Shown here: positions 9,065-18,290 of the stretch, piece after piece
How the letters are laid out: the number at the start of each line of letters is the position of its first letter
Position numbering within the stretch: position 1 is the first letter of the stretch
Assembly: GCA_947486505.1 (NCBI GenBank)
Contig: CANKTT010000003.1
Span: 1-30,898, forward strand
DNA from: Actinomycetota bacterium
GTDB taxonomy: Bacteria > Actinomycetota > Actinomycetes > S36-B12 > UBA5976
Reading direction: 5' to 3'
Length of the DNA: 30,898 nucleotides
Notes under the pieces: generated by a model
What the model saw: only the letters and a program-made list of their open reading frames with translations
Told to the model about the DNA's origin: nothing
Database searches by the model: none
Made by a program: the position numbers and the translations under genes

Positions 9065-9883
9065 ATGACTTCTGTTCTGGATTCAATCATCCAGGGAGTT
9101 AAAGAAGATCTTGCGGTGCGAAAAAATCAAGTCTCACTCAATGAATTGAAAGCACTTGTTGACCAAGTTCCAAATGCGTTGCCAGCCGCGGACTTGCTTC
9201 TAGGGAATCCCTTTAGCGTGATAGCGGAAGTAAAGCGCGCCAGTCCCAGCAAAGGACACCTTTCTGATATCCAAGACCCAGCCTCGCTAGCTTTTGAATA
9301 TCAAAGTGGCGGTGCACAAGTGATTAGTGTGCTTACCGAAGAACGTAGATTCAGTGGCAGCCTAGCTGACCTTGATGCAGTTCGACGTAAAGTATCAATT
9401 CCAATTCTGCGCAAAGACTTTATGGTTGATGATTACCAAGTTTGGGAAGCGCGGGCTCACGGTGCTGACTTAATCTTGCTGATAGTTGCAGGTCTAGGTG
9501 ATAACCAACTTATTGAACTTAACAATCTTGCTAGCGAACTTGGAATGTCTGTACTTGTCGAAGTTCACGATGAATCAGAACTCGATCAAGCGTTAGCGAT
9601 AAATCCAAAGCTATTGGGAGTAAACGCCCGCAACTTAAAGACCCTAGAAGTCAGCCTGGACGTTTGCCACACCTTAATTCCTCAAATCCCAGACCATATT
9701 TTAGCAATTGCGGAATCGGGAATTTCGAGCACTAATCAGGTGGAAGCATTGGTTTCAAGCGGTGCCAGAGCCGTATTGGTTGGTGAAGCCTTGGTTACAG
9801 GTGGTACTCCTGCCGAAACTGTCAGAGAATGGACTCAGGCGGGAATCCAGGCTCGCCGAGAATTTTTATTGAATCGTTCTTAG
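9065..9883 (+). CDS. trpC: indole-3-glycerol phosphate synthase
   Basis: TrpC closes the indole ring from CdRP, releasing CO2 and water. The 272-residue (beta/alpha)8 enzyme has the catalytic segment [12 protein letters not shown] with Glu55 and Lys57, LRKDFM with Lys117, and the product-site motifs [10 protein letters not shown] and IAESGI. It is monofunctional; no TrpF domain is fused. An AAAGG SD lies just upstream of the ATG, and the 60-base gap after the HGxxPAAW gene shows no convincing terminator. Confidence 0.97.
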   Translation: MTSVLDSIIQGVKEDLAVRKNQVSLNELKALVDQVPNALPAADLLLGNPFSVIAEVKRASPSKGHLSDIQDPASLAFEYQSGGAQVISVLTEERRFSGSLADLDAVRRKVSIPILRKDFMVDDYQVWEARAHGADLILLIVAGLGDNQLIELNNLASELGMSVLVEVHDESELDQALAINPKLLGVNARNLKTLEVSLDVCHTLIPQIPDHILAIAESGISSTNQVEALVSSGARAVLVGEALVTGGTPAETVREWTQAGIQARREFLLNRS

Positions 9884-9893
9884 GACTGGCAAA

Positions 9894-11102
9894 ATGACAG
9901 CAAGCGATGTTGTATCGGTGCCAGACCTTCGTGGGCACTTCGGTAAATTCGGCGGAAGATTTGTGCCTGAAGCCCTTATGGCAGCACTTGATGAACTCGA
10001 TGAGGCATTTCGCAAAGCCTCGGTTGACCCAAGTTTCTTGAAGCAACTTCGCGAACTTCAGATCAATTACACGGGTCGTCCAAGTCCGATCACTGAGGCT
10101 AAGAGATTCTCTGAGCACGCTGGTGGCGCAACTATCCTGTTAAAGCGCGAAGACTTGAATCACACGGGATCGCACAAGATTAATAACGTACTGGGTCAGG
10201 GACTACTAACTCAGCGAATGGGCAAGAAGCGAGTTATCGCAGAAACTGGCGCTGGACAACATGGTGTAGCAACAGCAACCGTAGCTGCACTACTGGGTCT
10301 TGAATGTGTCGTTTACATGGGCGAAGAAGATACCAAGCGCCAAGCGCTAAATGTTGCCCGAATGAAATTACTTGGTGCAACGGTCGTTCCGGTAACTGTA
10401 GGCAGTCGCACCCTCAAGGACGCCATCAATGAAGCCATGCGTGACTGGGTTGCGAATGTGGAAACGACCCACTACATGCTTGGCACAGTTGCCGGCCCAG
10501 CTCCATTCCCAGAAATGGTCCGAGACTTTCATCGCGTCATCGGAGATGAATCACGCGAGCAAATGTTAAGTCGTTATGGTCGCCTGCCAGATGTGGTTGC
10601 TGCCTGCGTGGGTGGTGGATCAAATGCAATTGGAATCTTTACCGCATTCATTAGTGATGCCAACGTTCGACTACTTGGTCTAGAAGCTGGTGGAGATGGA
10701 ATTGAAACCGGTCGCCATGCATCGACAATCGTTGGTGGAGCAGTTGGAGTTCTCCATGGCGCTCGGTCCTACATAATGCAAGATGACGATGGTCAAACTA
10801 TTGAAAGCCACTCGATTTCTGCTGGCCTGGATTATCCAAGCGTTGGTCCAGAGCACGCTTATCTCGCAGACATTGGACGTGCCGAATATCGCTCCGTCAC
10901 AGATTTGGAAGCCATGCATGCATTCAAGTTACTTTGCGAGACCGAAGGCATCATTCCTGCAATTGAAACTGCGCACGCTTTGGCTGGGGCTATTGAGATT
11001 GGCAAGGAGCTGGGCGAAGGTGCAATTATCTTGATCAACCTTTCTGGCCGAGGCGATAAAGATGTTGAAACTGCTGCCAAATATTTTGGAATTGATTTAT
11101 GA
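9894..11102 (+). CDS. trpB: tryptophan synthase beta chain
   Basis: TrpB condenses indole with serine to give tryptophan, as an alpha2-beta2 complex with TrpA. The 402-residue, PLP-dependent protein begins with the typical [20 protein letters not shown], carries the PLP lysine Lys95 in [13 protein letters not shown], the [14 protein letters not shown] segment and the phosphate-binding glycine-rich [10 protein letters not shown] loop. This is TrpB1-type, consistent with the adjacent trpA whose start overlaps its stop by four bases. AGGA precedes the ATG. Confidence 0.98.
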   Translation: MTASDVVSVPDLRGHFGKFGGRFVPEALMAALDELDEAFRKASVDPSFLKQLRELQINYTGRPSPITEAKRFSEHAGGATILLKREDLNHTGSHKINNVLGQGLLTQRMGKKRVIAETGAGQHGVATATVAALLGLECVVYMGEEDTKRQALNVARMKLLGATVVPVTVGSRTLKDAINEAMRDWVANVETTHYMLGTVAGPAPFPEMVRDFHRVIGDESREQMLSRYGRLPDVVAACVGGGSNAIGIFTAFISDANVRLLGLEAGGDGIETGRHASTIVGGAVGVLHGARSYIMQDDDGQTIESHSISAGLDYPSVGPEHAYLADIGRAEYRSVTDLEAMHAFKLLCETEGIIPAIETAHALAGAIEIGKELGEGAIILINLSGRGDKDVETAAKYFGIDL

Positions 11103-11878
11103 GTTTGTTGCACGACGCATTCGCGCGGGCTAAATCTGAAAATCGCGCAGCACTGATAGCGTACTTGCCTGCTGGCTATCCAACTGAAGATGGCGCAGTT
11201 GAATGTATTGCTGCGATGGTCGAAGGTGGGGTAGACATCGTTGAAATTGGATTCCCTTATAGCGATCCAGTTATGGATGGCCCAACCATCCAGGATGCAG
11301 TAAACATCTCGCTTGCGGGTGGAACTAAGTCTGCAACTGTAATCAACACGGTCAAGCGTGTCGCAGATCTTGGCGTTCCTGCCCTAGTCATGTCATATTG
11401 GAACCCAATTGAACGATATGGTGTGGACTCCTTCGCTGCAGATCTAAACGCAGCAGGCGGTGTTGGGGTAATCACACCTGACCTAACTCCAGAAGAAGCG
11501 GAAGACTGGATATCCGCATCGGATTCAAATGATGTTGATCGAGTATTCCTTGTCGCGCTTTCAAGTTCGGACGAAAGAATTGCAAAAGTTGCAAGCGCCA
11601 CGACGGGCTTTATCTATGCTGGAGCGGTGATGGGTGTAACCGGTGCCCGTACCTCGTTATCTGATGCAATCGAAGGTTTGGTCGCCAAAGTGCGTCGCCA
11701 CAGCGAACTACCGGTCGCAGTTGGTCTCGGTGTTTCTACTCCTGAACAAGCCCATGAAATTGCCCAGTACGCCGATGGCGTCATCGTGGGAAGTGCGTTT
11801 GTTACTGCGATCAAGAACGATGGCCCAGCTGGTGCCAAGGCTTTAGCACAAGCGCTATCCCAAGGCTTAGCTCGGTAA
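11099..11878 (+). CDS. trpA: tryptophan synthase alpha chain
   Basis: TrpA cleaves indole-3-glycerol phosphate and passes indole to TrpB. The 259-residue barrel has both catalytic acids at the classical positions, Glu49 ([13 protein letters not shown]) and Asp60 ([10 protein letters not shown]), and the phosphate loops GVTGAR and [11 protein letters not shown]. It starts inside the trpB stop (ATGA), consistent with coupled, equimolar translation. It ends the trp operon; a weak hairpin follows. Confidence 0.98.
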   Translation: MSLLHDAFARAKSENRAALIAYLPAGYPTEDGAVECIAAMVEGGVDIVEIGFPYSDPVMDGPTIQDAVNISLAGGTKSATVINTVKRVADLGVPALVMSYWNPIERYGVDSFAADLNAAGGVGVITPDLTPEEAEDWISASDSNDVDRVFLVALSSSDERIAKVASATTGFIYAGAVMGVTGARTSLSDAIEGLVAKVRRHSELPVAVGLGVSTPEQAHEIAQYADGVIVGSAFVTAIKNDGPAGAKALAQALSQGLAR

Positions 11879-11886
11879 AACTGAGT

Positions 11887-11917
11887 ACTTTGACCAAGTT
11901 TCGGTGCTTGGAAAAGT
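11887..11917 (+). terminator. weak hairpin after trpA
   Basis: ACTTT and CCAAG at the left pair with CTTGG and AAAGT at the right around the loop TTTCGGTG, with a small bulge. No U-tract follows, so if it terminates transcription it is inefficient or factor-dependent. It is placed between the trpA stop and the DsbA-like gene, where an operon boundary is plausible. Confidence 0.25.
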
Positions 11918-11982
11918 GCGACATAATTAATGGAACGTAAGTAATTACTTGAACAGCACCCTTAGTTAATTTTGGAGTTTTC

Positions 11983-12792
11983 GTGTCAGAAGAAAACATG
12001 AGCGCCAAGGCTGCAAAAGCCGCCGCTGCAGCCGCCCGCCAAGAAGCCGCTGCAATTGAGCAAAAGCGCCAGCGCAAGATTCGTATTATCGGGGGACTCG
12101 TTGTTGTTTCTGTTATGGCAGCATTAATTGCAATACCGTTGCTTACCAACAAAGAAGCAATCGTGCCCACAGATGCAGCCCTTCCAAAGAGTGTCACACC
12201 TGATACTTATGGCGTAAAAGTTGGGCCCGCCTGGACTGCAACAGACGCAGACAAGATTCCGCTCCTTCAAATTTGGGAAGATTTCCAGTGCCCAGCATGC
12301 GCAGGTTTCGAAGATGCATCAGGTGAAGCAATTCAAGAATTGATCGATGCTGGAAAAGTACGCGTAGAGTACCGTCCGACAATATTCTTAGATAAGAATC
12401 TGATGTCATCGAATACCGCTGCTGGTAACCCTGATTCATCTCAGCGGGCCACAATGGGATTTGGTTGTGCAGCAGATGCAGATGCAGCCGAGAAGTATCA
12501 CGCTGGTGTTTTTAACAGTCAGCCAGCCGAAGAAGGCGCAGGATTTTCAAGCGATACTTTGGTTTCCATAGCTGAGTCTTCAGGAATCACAGGCAGTGCT
12601 CTGGACACTTTCAAAGATTGTTTATCTTCGGAAAAATACGCGGGTTGGGTTGCTAATTCCTATGCCGCATTTGATTCAGAAGGAGTCTCTTCTACACCAA
12701 CTGGAATACTTAATGGCACAGAGTTAACTGGCGAAGTACTGTTTGATCCCACTCAGCTGACTGCCGCAATTGAAGCTGCAGCAAAGAGTTAA
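11983..12792 (+). CDS. membrane-anchored DsbA-like thiol-disulfide oxidoreductase
   Basis: A 269-residue thioredoxin-fold protein from GTG 11983, with GGAG upstream. Domain order: an alanine-rich, charged cytosolic N-terminus (1-33), one membrane segment (about 34-55), then an extracytoplasmic DsbA/thioredoxin_4 domain. The redox motif is Cys103-Pro-Ala-Cys106 in WEDFQCPACAGFE, and the cis-proline region is SSTPTGILNG near the C-terminus. It probably oxidises or reduces cysteines of secreted proteins; direction cannot be told. Two extra cysteines (GFGCAAD and FKDCL) lie in the inserted helical part. No VKOR or DsbB partner is adjacent. trpA-DsbA-lgt is, to my memory, a recurring actinobacterial order. 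Confidence 0.88.
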   Translation: MSEENMSAKAAKAAAAAARQEAAAIEQKRQRKIRIIGGLVVVSVMAALIAIPLLTNKEAIVPTDAALPKSVTPDTYGVKVGPAWTATDADKIPLLQIWEDFQCPACAGFEDASGEAIQELIDAGKVRVEYRPTIFLDKNLMSSNTAAGNPDSSQRATMGFGCAADADAAEKYHAGVFNSQPAEEGAGFSSDTLVSIAESSGITGSALDTFKDCLSSEKYAGWVANSYAAFDSEGVSSTPTGILNGTELTGEVLFDPTQLTAAIEAAAKS

Positions 12793-12808
12793 GTGATCTA
12801 ACTAATTC

Positions 12809-13822
12809 ATGTTATTGCCCCCAGCATTTATTCCAAGTCCATCGCAAAGCGTTTGGCAACTAGGTCCGGTGCCGCTTCGTGCGTACGCATTTTTTATCCT
12901 GGTTGGAATTTTTTTGGCGGTTTGGCTAGGTAACAAGCGTTGGATTGCGCGTGGTGGCTTGGGTGGGCAAGTGGCAGACATCGCTATGTGGGCTGTCCCA
13001 TTTGGAATAGTTGGTGGTCGGCTCTACCACGTGATGACCGACTGGGAACTTTATTTCAGTGAGGGCGGCAAAGGGTTTCTGGCAACTTTCCGACTCTGGG
13101 AAGGTGGACTTGGAATCTGGGGAGCCCTTGCGCTGGGCGGAGTCGGAGCCTGGATCGGAGCCAAAAGACTTGGTGTTCCGTTTGCGCCGTTTGCAGACTC
13201 GATTGCACCTGGGGTTGCTTTTGCTCAAGCCATTGGACGTCTAGGTAATTGGTTTAATCAAGAACTCTTTGGACGTCCGACTACATTGCCTTGGGGCCTT
13301 GAAATTTCACCAGAGAATCGTCCGACCGAGTTCACTCAGTTCGAAACCTTTCACCCCACTTTCCTTTACGAAGCTCTTGCCTGCGTTGCAATCGGATTCT
13401 TTGTTATTTGGGCCGATAAGAGATATGTGATGGGGCACGGTCGCGTATTCGCACTTTATGCCGCTCTTTACTGCTCTGCTCGAGGGTTAATTGAAACTAT
13501 GCGCATTGACGATGCCCGACACATACTAGGCATTCGTTTTAATGTCTTCACAGCGCTTTTCATTGGAGCTTTGGCACTTTTGTACTTGATTCGTTCGAGT
13601 GAAAAAAATCCTGGGCGAGAGCTTATGTCGGGTGGCAAATTAGTAATTCAAGGTCAGGAACCTGAGATTTATGCTGCTGCAACAGTCTCACCTAATGAGG
13701 AAACTTCTGAAGAGATTGAGGAGCAAGTTTCGGAGAGTTTAGATTCATCAACCGAGAGTTCTCTTGCCGTTCATGAAACTAAACCAAAACAACGCGGCCG
13801 CAGAGCAAAACCCAAAGGATAA
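12809..13822 (+). CDS. lgt: prolipoprotein diacylglyceryl transferase
   Basis: Lgt transfers diacylglycerol from phosphatidylglycerol to the lipobox cysteine of prolipoproteins at the inner face of the membrane. The 337-residue protein is multi-spanning. It shows RAYAFFILVG at the first helix, GGRLYHVMTDWELYF (69-83, His74), the family signature GRLGNWFNQELFG (143-155), FHPTFLYEAL (181-190) and RGLIETMRID. The last 60 or so residues form an acidic then basic tail without a recognised domain, as in many actinobacterial Lgt proteins. It starts 16 bases after the DsbA-like gene without a clear SD, so coupling is likely. Confidence 0.96.
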   Translation: MLLPPAFIPSPSQSVWQLGPVPLRAYAFFILVGIFLAVWLGNKRWIARGGLGGQVADIAMWAVPFGIVGGRLYHVMTDWELYFSEGGKGFLATFRLWEGGLGIWGALALGGVGAWIGAKRLGVPFAPFADSIAPGVAFAQAIGRLGNWFNQELFGRPTTLPWGLEISPENRPTEFTQFETFHPTFLYEALACVAIGFFVIWADKRYVMGHGRVFALYAALYCSARGLIETMRIDDARHILGIRFNVFTALFIGALALLYLIRSSEKNPGRELMSGGKLVIQGQEPEIYAAATVSPNEETSEEIEEQVSESLDSSTESSLAVHETKPKQRGRRAKPKG

Positions 13823-13850
13823 ACGTAAGTTCACAAGGTTCGCCAGGTTG

Positions 13851-13877
13851 AGCAGGTATTCTTGGAACTAACCTGCT
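13851..13877 (+). other. hairpin in the pyk leader
   Basis: AGCAGGT pairs with ACCTGCT across a 13-base loop that itself contains TTC/GAA. It ends three bases before the AGGA SD of pyk. It could be a small 5'-UTR structure or simply overlap promoter DNA: TTGAGC (13848-13853) and TAACCT (13869-13874) are 15 bases apart, a short spacing. I cannot choose between these. Confidence 0.25.
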
Positions 13878-13890
13878 GATAGGACACCAA

Positions 13891-15318
13891 GTGCGTCGCG
13901 CAAAAATTGTTTGCACCTTAGGTCCGGCTACTGCTACCCCTGAAATCATTAATGACCTAGTGTTTGCCGGTATGAATGTGGCCCGATTGAATCTCTCGCA
14001 CGGCGATCAAGAAGTACATACTCGTTCTTACGAGATGGTACGTGCTGCATCAATCTCGTCAGGTAAGGGAGTGGGAATTCTTGCAGACTTACAAGGCCCA
14101 AAAATTAGGTTAGCCAGATTTACATCAGGACCAGTTGAACTAAAGTTAGGCGAATTATTCACGATTACTACCAGAGAAGTTCCCGGTGATTCAACAATTT
14201 GTGGTACCACGTACTCGGGATTACCTGGTGACTGTAAACCTGGAGATCGAATTCTCATTGATGACGGCAAGGTTGGTCTAGAAGTTCTTGAAGTTACACC
14301 GGATTCAGTCGTCACGCGAGTAACGCAAGCGGGAACTGTAAGTGACAACAAAGGTATCAATCTTCCTGGCGTTGCAGTGAGCGTTCCTGCGCTATCCGAA
14401 AAAGACATTTCTGATTTACGTTGGGCTTTGAAGCAAGGCGTCGACATGATTGCTCTTTCGTTCGTGCGAAATGCCGCAGATGTTGTCGACGTTCACAAGA
14501 TTATGGATGAAGAGGGTCGCCGCATTCCGGTGATTGCGAAGATTGAAAAGCCGCAGGCCGTAGAAAATTTGAAGGAAATCATTGATGCCTTTGATGGCAT
14601 TATGGTGGCGCGTGGTGACTTGGGTGTTGAGCTTCCACTTGAACAGGTTCCGATGGTTCAAAAGCGGGCGATTGAACTAGCTCGAGCGGCTACTAAGCCA
14701 GTGATTGTTGCGACTCAAATGCTCGAATCAATGATCAACTCAAATCGTCCAACCCGAGCTGAAGCTAGCGATGTGGCAAATGCAGTTTTAGATGGTGCAG
14801 ACGCTTTAATGCTTTCTGGTGAAACCAGTATTGGAATTGACCCAATTCACGTGGTTGAGACCATGAGTAGGATCATGACTCACATCGAATTCGAAGCACT
14901 CGAGAAGCTGCCCAAACTTGCCGATGATGCCCAAGGTCAGACGGCAAAGGCCATGTGTTTAGCAGCGGTTGACGTGGCATCCCATGTTGAAGCCGTCAGT
15001 TTGGTTGCATTTACTGAAACGGGAAGTTCAGCCCGACTTGTCGCTCGCCACCGAAGCAGGACTCGAATTATGGCATTTACGCCAAACGAACACGTACGCA
15101 ACCAACTTTCCTTGGTTTGGGGAACCGAGACCTTCTTGGTTCCTCGGGTGTCGCACACTGACGAAATGGTGGCACAACTCGACAAAATTCTTTTGGACTT
15201 TGGAATTTTCAAGATGCATGACCCAATCGTGGTTATTGCAGGTGTTCCACCGGGCGTACCTGGATCAACAAATGGCATGCGAGTGCACCAATTGGGGCAT
15301 GGCGCAGATAACGCCTAG
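13891..15318 (+). CDS. pyk: pyruvate kinase
   Basis: Converts phosphoenolpyruvate and ADP to pyruvate and ATP. The 475-residue length is usual. Signatures: RRAKIVCTLGPAT at the N-terminus, NVARLNLSHGD (29-39), VIAKIEKPQA with catalytic Lys217 and Lys220, MVARGDLGVELP (238-249), the ATQMLESM segment (274-281) and LSGETSIG. A C-terminal allosteric domain is present. The start is GTG with AGGA six bases upstream. Its last codons (Ala-Asp-Asn-Ala-stop) lie inside the first copy of the palindromic repeat, whose CCTAGG centre supplies the TAG stop, so the C-terminus may have been reshaped by the repeat. Confidence 0.97.
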   Translation: MRRAKIVCTLGPATATPEIINDLVFAGMNVARLNLSHGDQEVHTRSYEMVRAASISSGKGVGILADLQGPKIRLARFTSGPVELKLGELFTITTREVPGDSTICGTTYSGLPGDCKPGDRILIDDGKVGLEVLEVTPDSVVTRVTQAGTVSDNKGINLPGVAVSVPALSEKDISDLRWALKQGVDMIALSFVRNAADVVDVHKIMDEEGRRIPVIAKIEKPQAVENLKEIIDAFDGIMVARGDLGVELPLEQVPMVQKRAIELARAATKPVIVATQMLESMINSNRPTRAEASDVANAVLDGADALMLSGETSIGIDPIHVVETMSRIMTHIEFEALEKLPKLADDAQGQTAKAMCLAAVDVASHVEAVSLVAFTETGSSARLVARHRSRTRIMAFTPNEHVRNQLSLVWGTETFLVPRVSHTDEMVAQLDKILLDFGIFKMHDPIVVIAGVPPGVPGSTNGMRVHQLGHGADNA

Positions 15319-15428
15319 GCGTTTATCTGCGCCCAATAAGCGCCGCGCAATCTAGATAACGCCTAGGCGTTATCTGCGCCCAATAAGCGCCGCGCAATCC
15401 AGATAACGCCTAGGCGTTTATCTGCGCC
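15301..15428. repeat. three tandem copies of a 47-48 bp palindromic repeat
   Basis: Copies start at 15306, 15354 and 15401 (48, 47 and a partial 28 bases). Each begins with AGATAACGCCT followed by its reverse complement; in copy 2 this is a perfect 22-base palindrome (15354-15375), while copies 1 and 3 carry one extra T. In copy 1 the inverted repeat extends through GGCGC/GCGCC (15301-15333). The palindrome is followed by GCGCCCAATAAGCGCCGCGC, present in copies 1 and 2 only. The two full copies differ by one indel and one terminal base, so duplication looks recent. The repeats overlap the end of pyk and stop just before the pyrR promoter. No U-tract and no transposase are seen. Confidence 0.92.
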
Positions 15429-15445
15429 TAATTGCCACAGCAACC

Positions 15446-15454
15446 TGCTAAAGT
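15446..15454 (+). promoter_or_regulatory. extended -10 promoter of the pyr operon
   Basis: TGCTAAAGT is an extended -10 (TGN-TANNNT), with no good -35 at 17 bases. The expected start near 15461 would place the PyrR hairpin about 20 bases into the transcript. The same eleven bases, CCTGCTAAAGT, occur upstream of metK. Confidence 0.5.
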
Positions 15455-15478
15455 GGGGAAAGCTTGAAAGCACGCCAT

Positions 15479-15510
15479 CCTTTAACACCTGTCCCGTGAG
15501 GCAGGAAAGG
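15479..15510 (+). promoter_or_regulatory. PyrR-binding leader hairpin overlapping the pyrR SD
   Basis: CCTTT pairs with AAAGG and CCTG with CAGG around the loop TCCCGTGAGG (15492-15501), with AACA as an internal bulge. This matches the anti-antiterminator-type PyrR binding loop as found in actinobacterial pyr leaders. The right arm AAAGG is the first part of the SD AAAGGAGG (15506-15513), seven bases before the pyrR ATG, so UMP-PyrR binding should block translation rather than terminate transcription, as described for mycobacterial pyrR. No terminator follows. Confidence 0.8.
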
Positions 15511-15520
15511 AGGTAAGAAG

Positions 15521-16075
15521 ATGACGCACGACTTTGAGCCGCAAGGACACGCAATCCTTGATTCCAGCGATATTTCTCGCGCTTTAACCCGTTTAGCTCA
15601 TGAAATTGTTGAGCGCACTCAGGGTGCCACCAACTTAACCTTGATGGGTATTCCAACTCGAGGCGCATTCCTTGCCAATCGTCTCGGCCAAAAGATTTCT
15701 GAAATCCAAGGCAGTCCAGTTTCGGTCGGCGCAATTGACATCACGATGTATCGAGACGATCTTCGGTCGCGTCCCGCACGAGCTTTACTCCCAACAACCA
15801 TCCCAATCGAGGGAATCGAAGGTCGCTTGGTGATCTTGGTTGATGATGTGCTTTTCTCGGGACGAACCATTCGAGCTGCCTTAGATGCTCTTTCTGAGCA
15901 CGGCCGCCCAGAACTTGTTCAGCTTGCGGTACTCGTTGATCGCGGGCACCGTGAGCTTCCGATTCGGCCAGATTATGTCGGCAAAAACCTGCCAACATCT
16001 CGCACTGAAAAAATTCAAGTCAACTTAGTTGAACACGACGGCATCGACGAAGTTCGAATTGTGCGTGAATCATGA
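15521..16075 (+). CDS. pyrR: bifunctional pyr operon RNA-binding regulator / uracil phosphoribosyltransferase
   Basis: PyrR binds a leader hairpin of pyr mRNA when UMP is high and lowers operon expression; many members also have uracil phosphoribosyltransferase activity. The 184-residue protein has the type I PRTase PRPP loop [17 protein letters not shown] (104-120), [10 protein letters not shown] (43-52) and the flexible-loop region ITMYRDDL, all typical of PyrR. The strong SD AAAGGAGG is part of the target hairpin at 15479-15510, giving autoregulation by sequence alone. Its stop overlaps the pyrB start (ATGA). Confidence 0.97.
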   Translation: MTHDFEPQGHAILDSSDISRALTRLAHEIVERTQGATNLTLMGIPTRGAFLANRLGQKISEIQGSPVSVGAIDITMYRDDLRSRPARALLPTTIPIEGIEGRLVILVDDVLFSGRTIRAALDALSEHGRPELVQLAVLVDRGHRELPIRPDYVGKNLPTSRTEKIQVNLVEHDGIDEVRIVRES

Positions 16076-17007
16076 AGCACCTTTTAAGCGCTGCAGACTT
16101 AAGTTACGACGATGCCATTTTGGTTTTAGACACGGCAAAACAGCTCGCTGCTGCCACTGAACAGGGTGTCGGCAAACTTCCACCACTTCGCGGTCGCACG
16201 GTTGTAAATCTTTTCTATGAAGATTCAACTCGCACGCGAATTTCTTTTGAAGCTGCTGCTAAAAGATTAAGCGCAGACGTTATCAACTTCTCAGCTAAAG
16301 GTTCGAGCGTTTCTAAAGGTGAAAGCCTGAAAGATACTGCGCTGACGCTTGAAGCCATGGGTGCTGATGCAGTAGTAATTCGCCATAACAGCAGCGGTGC
16401 ACCACATAGATTGGCAAATGCTGGATGGATTTCTGGGGGAGTTGTAAATGCTGGCGACGGGACGCACGAACATCCAACGCAAGCACTGTTAGATGCCTTT
16501 ACGCTGCGTAATCATCTTCGAAATGGCGAAGGGGACTTAACGGGCGTGAATGTAACCATAGTTGGCGACATCTTGCACAGTCGGGTTGCACGATCAAATG
16601 TCTTGCTGCTAAACACGCTCGGCGCAAAAGTTCGAGTAGTTGCGCCGCCAACTTTGCTTCCGTATGGCGTTGAAGATTGGGATTGCGAAGTTTCCTATGA
16701 TCTCGATGCATCCTTAGAAGGCTCTGATGCTGTAATGATGTTGCGCGTACAGCGCGAGCGAATGAACGCTGCTTACTTTCCAAATGCGCACGAGTACAGC
16801 AGTAGGTATGGGTTGAACGTGACTCGAATGAATCGCCTTGCCGAATCGGCAGTAATTATGCACCCAGGTCCGATGAACCGAGGTATGGAAATTTCAGCAG
16901 ATGTCGCGGATTCCCAACGCTCAGTGATTGTCGAGCAAGTAGCCAACGGCGTAAGTGTGCGCATGGCTGTCCTGTACTTAATTCTTGGTGGATCGGAGTC
17001 AATGTAA
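16072..17007 (+). CDS. pyrB: aspartate carbamoyltransferase, catalytic subunit
   Basis: PyrB joins carbamoyl phosphate and aspartate, the committed step of pyrimidine synthesis. The 311-residue chain has the carbamoyl-phosphate motif STRTR (52-56) in [13 protein letters not shown], the lid lysine region [28 protein letters not shown] and MHPGPMNRG. No pyrI regulatory chain follows, so control is expected at the PyrR level. The start overlaps pyrR (ATGA) and the stop shares one base with the pyrC ATG (TAATG). Confidence 0.97.
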   Translation: MKHLLSAADLSYDDAILVLDTAKQLAAATEQGVGKLPPLRGRTVVNLFYEDSTRTRISFEAAAKRLSADVINFSAKGSSVSKGESLKDTALTLEAMGADAVVIRHNSSGAPHRLANAGWISGGVVNAGDGTHEHPTQALLDAFTLRNHLRNGEGDLTGVNVTIVGDILHSRVARSNVLLLNTLGAKVRVVAPPTLLPYGVEDWDCEVSYDLDASLEGSDAVMMLRVQRERMNAAYFPNAHEYSSRYGLNVTRMNRLAESAVIMHPGPMNRGMEISADVADSQRSVIVEQVANGVSVRMAVLYLILGGSESM

Positions 17008-18290
17008 TGACTAGCTACGTAATCAAAAATGTCGCAATTTTGGATGGCAATCCAACTGACATTGTTGTTAAAGATGGCATCATCGTTCAGATCGGTTCTG
17101 GCTTGACTGCAGACAAGACCGTAGACGGTTCAGGCTGTGTTGCATTGCCTGGTCTAGTTGACCTTCACACTCACTTACGTGAACCTGGCCGCGAAGATGC
17201 TGAAACGGTTTTATCTGGAAGTCGCGCTGCAGCAATGGGTGGATTTACTGCAGTCCATGCGATGGCAAACACCAATCCAGTTGCTGATACCGCAGGTGTT
17301 GTTGAGCAAGTTTGGCGACTTGGACAAGAAGCAGGATTGGTAGATGTCCGCCCTGTTGGCGCAGTCACTATGGGTCTTGAGGGAACTGCGCTTGCTGAAC
17401 TAGGTGCGATGGCGGATAGCGCCGCAGCAGTTCGAGTGTTCAGTGATGACGGTAAGTGTGTACATGATGCTGCGTTGATGCGTCGAGCCCTTGAGTATGT
17501 AAAGGCTTTTGATGGCGTAGTTGCCCAGCATGCTCAAGAACCAAGATTGACTGAAGGCGCCCAAATGAATGAAGGCGTTGTTTCTGGAAAGTTGGGCCTT
17601 GCCGGCTGGCCAGCAGTCGCTGAAGAAGCAATCATCGCGCGTGACGTGCTGCTCGCACACCATGTTGGTTCACGATTGCACGTGTGCCATCTTTCGACTG
17701 CGGGCAGTGTCGAAATCATTCGTTGGGCTAAGTCCCGCGGAATCAATGTCACCGCTGAAGTCACACCACATCACTTGTACTTCACTGACGAGGTCGTTGA
17801 ATCCTACGATCCGATCTTTAAGGTCAACCCACCGCTTCGGACTAAAGCAGATGTCGAAGCCGTTCGTGCCGGTTTAGCAGATGGAACTATCAACATTGTG
17901 GCAACTGACCATGCACCACATCCTTCCGAAGATAAGGATTGCGAATGGACTGCCGCAGCTTTTGGCATGACTGGCCTGGAAAGCGCGCTAAGTGTGGTGT
18001 ACGAAACTATGGTGCGAACCGGACTAATGAATTGGACTGCAGTTGCAGATCGAATGTCGGTAGCACCGGCTCAAATTGGCCGAGTCAGCACCCAGGGCCA
18101 GCCAATTGAAGTTGGTTCCCCAGCAAACTTGGTAATTTTTGATCCCCGTGCAAGTCAAGAAGTGGACGCACGAAAGACTGTAAGCGCAAGTCGTAATACC
18201 CCGTACGCAGGACGCACCCTTCCCGGCAAAGTTGTTGCAACGTTCTATCGCGGTAAACCAACTGTGCTGAACGGAGAACTTAACGCATGA
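17007..18290 (+). CDS. pyrC: dihydroorotase
   Basis: Cyclises carbamoyl-aspartate to dihydroorotate. At 427 residues it belongs to the long class I (PyrC of Gram-positives) rather than the 340-residue E. coli type. The metal-binding [10 protein letters not shown] (His54, His56) is followed by [14 protein letters not shown]; later come [11 protein letters not shown] and ATDHAPH with the C-terminal metal histidine and aspartate. GGAG lies upstream of the ATG. A four-base overlap joins it to carA. Confidence 0.96.
   Translation: MTSYVIKNVAILDGNPTDIVVKDGIIVQIGSGLTADKTVDGSGCVALPGLVDLHTHLREPGREDAETVLSGSRAAAMGGFTAVHAMANTNPVADTAGVVEQVWRLGQEAGLVDVRPVGAVTMGLEGTALAELGAMADSAAAVRVFSDDGKCVHDAALMRRALEYVKAFDGVVAQHAQEPRLTEGAQMNEGVVSGKLGLAGWPAVAEEAIIARDVLLAHHVGSRLHVCHLSTAGSVEIIRWAKSRGINVTAEVTPHHLYFTDEVVESYDPIFKVNPPLRTKADVEAVRAGLADGTINIVATDHAPHPSEDKDCEWTAAAFGMTGLESALSVVYETMVRTGLMNWTAVADRMSVAPAQIGRVSTQGQPIEVGSPANLVIFDPRASQEVDARKTVSASRNTPYAGRTLPGKVVATFYRGKPTVLNGELNA

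Noticed and set aside
11890..11927. TTGACC and CATAAT upstream of the DsbA-like gene as a promoter
   Set aside because: The spacer is 26 bases, too long for one sigma-70-type promoter; CATAAT alone may still be a -10.
15306..15428. Regularly spaced repeats resembling a short CRISPR array
   Set aside because: The 47-48 base units are repeated throughout with no variable spacers, each is internally palindromic, and no cas gene is present.
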